Assembly: GCA_949316495.1 (NCBI GenBank)
Contig: OX439007.1
Location: forward strand, 9,390,049 to 9,454,048
Origin: Amphiduros pacificus
Lineage: Eukaryota > Annelida > Polychaeta > Phyllodocida > Hesionidae
Reading direction: 5' to 3'
DNA length: 64,000 nt
Positions within the stretch are counted from its first letter, which is position 1, and each line of letters begins with the position of its first letter. The position numbers and the translations under genes are program-made. Positions 54,601-63,600 of this stretch are shown here, piece after piece. The notes under the pieces are model-generated. The model was not told the DNA's origin and did not search any database. It saw only the letters and a list, made by a program, of their open reading frames with translations.

Positions 54601-57600
54601 TACAGAAAATCAAGGCTCAAATATATATACAGAGAATCAAGGCTCAAGGGTAAATACAGAGAATCAAGGCTCAAATGTAAATACAGATAATCAAGGCTCA
54701 GAGGTAAATACAGAGAATCAAGGCTCAGAGTTAGATACAATTGACAGAGAACTATAGTTCAAAGCAAACTGTAAATATAGTATTAGTATCAAGGTGAACA
54801 TCAACTAAAATCATCAGGCAAGATAGAGCTCTCAGAATCAATGCCAGAGCTAGATTATATAGCTGGCAGGTCTGGCTCACAAATAAATACATTTTGTTGA
54901 ATAAAAGGTTTTGTTGAATGAAGCATCAACAATGCAGAAAAAGTGCAATATGGTTTGCTGTCACTCAGATAAAATGATTTTCACTATTAAATAAGGCAGC
55001 ATTGCACATTTATTCATTGCACATTTATTCATTGCATATTGATTCATTGATTATTTATTCATTGATTATTTATTCTAAAATCTTGTTTCATATTAATCAT
55101 TATTTTGTTTCAGAGAGCGATATAGACAATACAAAAATACCTACAAGAAGAAGTTGTTATATCCTGACAATGAAAACTTGTCTAGCCAGCTGCTAAGTCT
55201 CGAGGAGGAACTGGACATAGCCAACATCCTGATGGCACGAGAACAGGCCAAGCTAGAGGTAACACTATAGCCTAGAGAACAGGCCAAGCTAGAGGTAACA
55301 CTATATCCTAGAGAACAGGCCAAACTAGAGGTAACACTATATCCTAGAGAACAGGCCAAGCTAGAGGTAACACTATAGCCTAGAGAACAGGCCAAGCTAG
55401 AGGTAACACTATACCCTAGAGAACAGGCCAAGCTAGAGGTAACACTATATCCTAGAGAACAGGCCAAGCTAGAGGTAACACTATATCCTAGAGAACAGGC
55501 CAAGCTAGAGGTAACACTATATCCTAGAGAACAGGCCAAGCTAGAGGTAACACTATATCCTAGAGAACAGGCCAAGCTAGAGGTAACACTACAGCCTAGA
55601 GAACAGGCCAAGCTAGAGGTAACACTATATCCTAGAGAACAGGCCAAGCTAGAGGTAACACTATATCCTAGAGAACAGGCCAAGCTAGAGGTAACACTAT
55701 AGCCTAGAGAACAGGCCAAGCTAGAGGTAACACTATATCCTAGAGAACAGGCCAAGCTAGAGGTAACACTATATCCTAGAGAACAGGCCAAGCTAGAGGT
55801 AACACTATAGCCTAGAGAACAGGCCAAGCTAGAGGTAACACTATAGCCTAGAGAACAGGCCAATTTAGAGGTAACACTATATCCTAGAGAACAGGCCAAG
55901 CTAGAGGTAACACTATACCCTAGAGAACAGGCCAAGCTAGAGGTAACACTACAGCCTAGAGAACAGGCCAAGCTAGAGGTAACACTATATCCTAGAGAAC
56001 AGGCCAAGCTAGAGGTAACACTATAGCCTAGAGAACAGGCCAAGCTAGAGGTAACACTATATCCTAGAGAACAGGCCAAGCTAGAGGTAACACTATATCC
56101 TAGAGAACAGGCCAAGCTAGAGGCTACACTATATCCTAGAGAACAGGCCAAGCTAGAGGTAACACTATAGCCTAGAGAACAGGCCAAGCTAGAGGTAACA
56201 CTATACCCTAGAGAACAGGCCAAGCTAGAGGTAACACTATATCCTAGAGAACAGGCCAAGCTAGAGGTAACACTACAGCCTAGAAAACAGGCCAAGCTAG
56301 AGGTAATACAATACCCTAGAGAACAGGCCAAGTTAGAGGTAACACTATATCCTAGAGAACAGGCCAAGCTAGAGGTAACTATATCCTAGAGAACAGGCCA
56401 AGCTAGAGGTAACTATATCCTAGAGAACAGGCCAAGCTAGAGGTTACGCTATATCCTAGAGAACAGGCCAAGCTAGAGGTAACACTATATCCTAGAGAAC
56501 AGGCCAAGCTAGAGGTAACACTATATCCTAGAGAACAGGCCAAGCTAGAGGTAACACTATAGCCTAGAGAACAGACCAAGCTAGAGGTAGCACTATAACC
56601 TAGAGAACAGGCCAAGCTAGAGGTAACACTATAACTTAGAGAACAGGCCAAGCTAGAGGTAACACTATATCCTAGAGAACAGGCCAAGCTAGAGGTAACA
56701 CTATAGCCTAGAGAACAGGCCAATTTAGAGGTAACACTATAGCCTAGAGAACAGGCCAAGCTAGAGGTAACACTATACCCTAGAGAACAGGCCAAGCTAG
56801 AGGTAACACTATATCCTAGAGAACAGGCCAAGCTAGAGGTAACACTATATCCTAGAGAACAGGCCAAGCTAGAGGTAACACTATATCCTAGAGAACAGGC
56901 CAAGCTAGAGGTAACACTATATCCTAGAGAACAGGCCAAGCTAGAGGTAACACTATATCCTAGAGAACAGGCCAAGCTAGAGGTAACACTATAGCCTAGA
57001 GAACAGGCCAATTTAGAGGTAACACTATAGCCTAGAGAACAGGCCAAGCTAGAGGTAACACTATACCCTAGAGAACAGGCCAAGCTAGAGGTAACACTAT
57101 AACTTAGAGAACAGGCCAAGCTAGAGGTAACACTATATCCTAGAGAACAGGCCAAGCTAGAGGTAACACTATAGCCTAGAGAACAGACCAAGCTAGAGGT
57201 AGCACTATAACCTAGAGAACAGGCCAAGCTAGAGGTAACACTATAACTTAGAGAACAGGCCAAGCTAGAGGTAACACTATATCCTAGATAACAGGCCAAG
57301 CTAGAGGTAACACTACAGCCTAGAGAACAGGCCAAGCTAGAGGTAACACTATACCCTAGAGAACAGGCCAAGCTAGAGGTAACACTATATCCTAGAGAAC
57401 AGGCCAAGCTAGAGGTAACACTATAGCCTAGAGAACAGGCCAATTTAGAGGTAACACTATAGCCTAGAGAACAGGCCAAGCTAGAGGTAACACTATACCC
57501 TAGAGAACAGGCCAAGCTAGAGGTAACACTACAGCCTAGAGAACAGGCCAAGCTAGAGGTAACACTATACCCTAGAGAACAGGCCAAGCTAGAGGTAACA

Positions 57601-60600
57601 CTATAGCCTAGAGAACAGGCCAAGCTAGAGGTAGCACTATATCCTAGAGAACAGGCCAAGCTAGAGGTAACACTATATCCTAGAGAACAGGCCAAGCTAG
57701 AGGTAACACTATACCCTAGAGAACAGGCCAAGCTAGAGGTAACACTACAGCCTAGAGAACAGGCCAAGCTAGAGGTAACACTATACCCTAGAGAACAGGC
57801 CAAGCTAGAGGTAACACTATAGCCTAGAGAACAGGCCAAGCTAGAGGTAACACTATATCCTAGAGAACAGGCCAAGCTAGAGGTAACACTATATCCTAGA
57901 GAACAGGCCAAGCTAGAGGTAACACTACAGCCTAGAGAACAGGCCAAGCTAGAGGTAGCACTATATCCTAGAGAACAGGCCAAGCTAGAGGTAACACTAT
58001 ATCCTAGAGAACAGGCCAAGCTAGAGGTAACACTATACCCTAGAGAACAGGCCAAGCTAGAGGCTACACTATATCCTAGAGAACAGGCCAAGCTAGAGGT
58101 AACACTACAGCCTAGAGAACAGGCCAAGCTGGAGGTAGCACTATAGCTTGTATCTGGAAGACTAGAGAACAGGCCATGAATGACATAAAATCATAGACTG
58201 GTGTCCGATAAGTAGGAAAACCTGAATGAATTCTATATGAATAACATTATATTGTTATTATTTTAAAATCTTCTTTTCCATTTTGATTTGACTGTTTGAA
58301 CATTTTTCTCTGTGTAGTTTGCTAAAGAAGCACCAGAGCGCACCACCAAGCAGAAGGAGAAGCAGGGCTGGTTTTCATGGATGTGGTCCGGAGGCGAGGA
58401 GGAGGATGAAGATGAGGGTGAGATAATCATCACCTACCCGGATAACAAACCAGGATGGCTGAATAAACTGAATGATGAGGAAAAGGAAAGATTGTACAAG
58501 GCCATAGGTTACGATTCAAACCAGAACGTGGAACTCAAACCTGGGGTGAGTGATATTTTTTGTAGTGGCTCTTAACAATGTTTTTAAAAGATATCTTAAC
58601 ATTTTTTTCCCAAGTCCTGAAATTGACATGGAAAAACAATTATGTAGTGTGTACTTTTTGGCCAAAAAGTGTTTGTTTGACTCTAGAGAAGCTTCCATTT
58701 TTAAAGGTTTCGTGCAACCACAGATACCTCCCTGAAAGCAACCAAAATACGACTGCCAGCATTATTGTGTCTTGCTAAGTGCTATGTACTACTCCTGTGA
58801 CCATACACTTTTATACTATGTCAGGAAAAAGTGCCTAAAAGTCTGACTTCACGAAAGCTTTATTTAAAAACACTGCCATTTTGGGGAAGGAATTATAGTG
58901 GAGATGAGGGCAGACTTATATGTGAGATTAGCGTTACTTTCCGGATTGTAGTAAGGTCCTGTTCTGTTTTGCAGTACATCTCGTCCAGGATTGACCTTCA
59001 CCTTGAGCACTGCTGTGTGTCCTTGGTCAACTACAGCAAGGAGGTCCTCAAGGTCACCGTCACTGACCTCACCACCACACTGGAACACAGGCCAGAAAAC
59101 AACGGCCTGAGGTATGCAATTTTAACATTTTGATTTTGATTTTTTGATTTTTGATTTTTATTTTAAAATCTTGTCTTTCACTTGCATGTATATCTCTGAA
59201 TGTTGATGATGACTTTAGTATTAAAAGTTGGAATTGCATTGTGGGATATAGAGCCATATATCGCATGTCTTTTTTACACATCTACTAAATAGTTTATTTT
59301 TATGCTCACTTGACAAAGGTAGTGTGCTTGTAATAATTTATAAATTCATTATTCAGATATACAAATTTAATTTATAAATTTATTATTCAGATAACAAAAT
59401 TTAACTTTTAATTTTCCAGATTTTCTGTGGTAGTTCGATACCCTGATTTTGAAAATGATGATAAGAGGTTTTGTGACTCCTATATTTGCCTAGATAAGCC
59501 TTATCTTCCATAGACACAATCTCTCCAAATATCTCTTCTGCTGTATTTTATTTTTTGGGGGTAATTTACTGTCATTATGATAAGGAATAATTTTAAGCTG
59601 GCAATAATCTTAGGTGTCACTGAATATTACACTCCTTTATGGCTATATCAAAAATAATCAAACACACATAGATATAAAGCCAATATGAATCTTCTCCAAA
59701 GATTAGTATAGTGCTAGTGTCGGCAAATCAAAAGAGTTTTGATTGATTCAGGAGTTTTGTATATTCTAGTTGTGAAGATATTCTGAAGCAGCTGCTCTGT
59801 AAAGGTTTCGTTTGCTAAGTACACCCTTTATTAATGAACCAGAAAATTCTTACCTTATCTAACTTTATGATATACAATGTACATACATTTTAAAGCAATT
59901 ATTCTTACCTATAGTAGAAAAAATTAACTTCTTCATTATATCTTATTGATTATTTATAAATCAACCAAATTCTGACTAAAGTGATGACATAAATTTGTAA
60001 TGTTTTTTTTCTTAATACTTCTTTGCAGAAGAACATTTCATACAGTTAAAGACAGCAGAAGTTGCTATGTGAAGTTCCGATGGGAGTAATTTGTTCCTAT
60101 CCCAGGTGCCTCCTCGCAGATGTGTGTCCACTCTCATAAAGCTTTTCCTTTGCTTTGATTTCAGAGTGTCACTAAAGACCGAGAGTTTTGTCGTGGAGGG
60201 AGTGTCCATAGAGCACGACCTCGTCCCGATCATCACATCAGACATAGGAGTCTATGGTAGGTTCTACATGACCTCGTCTCCATCACATGTAGGAGTCTAT
60301 GGTAGGTTCTACATGACCTCGTCCCCATCAGATGTAGGAGTCTATGGTAGGTTCTACATGACCTCGTCCCCATCAGACGTAGGATTCTATGGTAGGTTCT
60401 ACATGACCTTGTCCCCATCAGACGTAGGATTCTATGGTAGGTTCTACATGACCTTGTCCCCATCAGACCTAGGATTCTATGGTAGGTTCTACATGACCTT
60501 GTCCCCTTCAGACCTAGGAGTCTGTGGTAGGTTCTACATGACCTTGTCCCCATCAGACCTAGGATTCTATGGTAGGTTCTACATGACCTTGTCCCCTTCA

Positions 60601-63600
60601 GACCTAGGAGTCTATGGTAGGTTCTACATGACCTCATCCCCATCAGACGTAGGAGTCTATGGTAGGTTCTACATGACACGTAGGAGTCTATGGTAGGTTC
60701 CACATGACCTCATCCCCATCACACGTAGGAGTCTATGGTAGGTTCCACATGACCTCATCCCCATCAGACGTAGGAGTCTATGGTAGGTTCTACATGACAC
60801 GTAGGAGTCTATGGTAGCTTCTACATGACACGTAGGAGTCTATGGTAGCTTCTACATGACCTCATCCCCATCAGACGTAGGAGTCTATGGTAGGTTCTAC
60901 ATGACCTCATCCCCATCACACGTAGGAGTCTATGGTAGGTTCCACATGACCTCATCCCCATCAGACGTAGGAGTCTATGGTAGGTTCTACATGACACGTT
61001 GGAGTCTATGGTAGGTTCTACATGACACGTAGGAGTCTATGGTAGCTTCTACATGACCTCATCCCCATCAGACGTAGGAGTCTATGGTAGGTTCTACATG
61101 ACCTCATCCCCATCATCACATCACACATAGGAGTCTATGGCAGACCAAAGAGTTGATTGGAATATTTCTTTGGGCACTTATGCTAAAAGAATAATGAAGT
61201 TGCAACAGAAAAATATATTATGACTTTTAAAACCTGTGAAAATGTAAAGTAGGAATTGCACTATACCTTATAGTGAGGACTATGACATGTGATAACTATT
61301 GATAACATATAATATGTACCCGAAAAATATAGAATAGGAAATACACTCTGCCTTATCTCTTTCTTTGGAAGGATGTATATTATATGATATTTCAAGGTAA
61401 CTCAGTTTTAATAATTATTTTTGTATTTATTTTTCAGCGCCATCAGTGAACCAGGTGTTCAGTTTGGACTTTGACATCAACCCTGTCCACGTGGAGGCCG
61501 ACTGTGCTATCAAACTTAATGTCCAACCCGTGGAAATCGTCTACGATGAGGTGATGATTATAGCAAAAACGGCAATATAAAATATTGCAAGATTTATAAG
61601 GGACCCATTTTGATAACTTATAAGCATTAAGCCCTAGTGAACAGTTCTACATGTGTATTTCTGACATTCCTCATATCCCTTGTTTATACAACCATGATAA
61701 CTGCTTATACCTTTACCAATTACCTTGAATACCTATTACCTTTATACCTTTGCCAATTACCTTTGAATTTCTACTCTTTTTTATTAAGTGGTCTTTTTAT
61801 TAACTGACACAAAGTCTTTGACCTAAATGACCCAGAAAATAAAGTCAAGAAAGACATGTGGCTGGTTATTTGGCAGAGCATTCACCTTGGACCCAGGGAT
61901 TTACTGTTTGAGTCCCGGCTTGTCACTATCAAGAGCTTATGAGCAGACATTGTCTGGAATCGGCTCTTCACAAATCTAACTTTTTTTTTTGCTTTTCAGC
62001 ATGCCGTGACGGAGGTGATAGCATTCTTCCAAGTTCCCCAGATAACCAAGAATGATGTGATGAACGTGATGTATGCCGGATGGAACCGGGTGGCGGAGAT
62101 CAGCCGCGCAGGCCTCCAGTATGCTATAGAACAGCATCAGGTAAGAAAACCATTTCCTCCTAACTGTACTCATAATGATAATGAAATATTATAAACATGC
62201 TTATGAGGACTAACACGCTTATGAGAACTATTATGCTCATGAGAACTTATCTGCTTGTGAGAATAAATCTGTTTGTGAGATTTAATCTGTTTGTGAGAAC
62301 TAATATGGTTGTGAGAACTAATACGGTTGTGAGAACTAATGCGGTTGTGAGAACTGATATGGTTGTGAGAACTAATACGGTTGTGAGAACTAATACGGTT
62401 GTGAGAACTAATATGCTCATGGGAACCAACATGCATATGAGAGGTAATATGCTAATAATAATCAACTATTATGACTGTGCTTATGAGAACTAATATGCTT
62501 ATGAGAATTATTTTACTTTAAAGAATTAATATGGGTATGGGAACAAATATGCACATGAGAACTCATATGCTCATGAGAATGTATATGCTTATGAGAACTA
62601 ATAAGCTTGCAATAACCATCCATAGACTCCTTATGAGAACAAATTTTCTTTAGAGTACTAAAATTTATACTTGTGATAAATTTTAGTTTGTGAGAAACTG
62701 TATGCCTATGAGAACCAATATGCTTATGAGAACCATATGCTTATGAGAACCAATATGCTTATGAGAACCATATGCTTATGAGAACCAATATGCTTATGAG
62801 AACCATATGCTTATGAGAACCAATATGCTTATGAGAACTAATATGCTTATGAGAACTAATATGCTTATGAGCATCAAGGAACTGGGAGATACTAGTGTGT
62901 GCTTAAGTACTATTGACTATTAATGTGAACTGAGATGTACTAATATACTAGTGTACTAATGTACTACTTCATGTGATACAATTAGGAATGACATTCTCTT
63001 GTACTTGATACTGTTGCAGACTGTCCATCTCTCCATGAACATGCGGTCTCCCTATGTTGTCATACCGGAATATGGAACACTTCACAGGTCAGTATTTGAT
63101 TACTACAATTTCCTAGGTTTGACAACAAAGCTCTTGATGTCAGTCAAAACTAACATTGTATTTCTTTTAAATATATTCTGCTTGCAGTTTTTTTTCTTAA
63201 ACTGTTTGATGTATTATTACTATTTAAGGAATAAGGCCATAATTGACACACAAGACTAAAAACTCCCAATGCCTGTCAGGCCAGCTTTTGTCTTAGAATC
63301 CAGAAACAAAAATAACATATTTTTATTCATCTTGGCCAAAAATAACAATCCTGTTCGGTTTTTATATTTCATCAATTTCCCATTTGGTGAAATATGATAG
63401 AGATAGATGATTAGTGACATTGGATAATGATTATTTGTTTTCAGGGGAGGAAATGTGTTGGTAATTGATTTTGGTAAACTGAAGGTGGAGAGTGAACTTC
63501 AACCCAAAAACATATCCCTACATGTGAGTACAATACTACAATACTTGAGGGCCTTGCGACTTTAAGGGCATTTATGTCAAAATGTAGAATTTATACTTTT

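Noticed and set aside
55141-58127. 408- and 574-codon - strand ORFs (SLACSLGYSVTS repeats)
   Set aside because: They are the antisense of the 36-bp donor array; its unit is 12 codons and the antisense frame has no stop. The sense strand origin from VPS13 exon 11 explains the sequence.
60091-60696. 201-codon ORF taken as a separate gene
   Set aside because: It is VPS13 exon 14 read through its acceptor on the left and its donor array on the right, not an independent gene.
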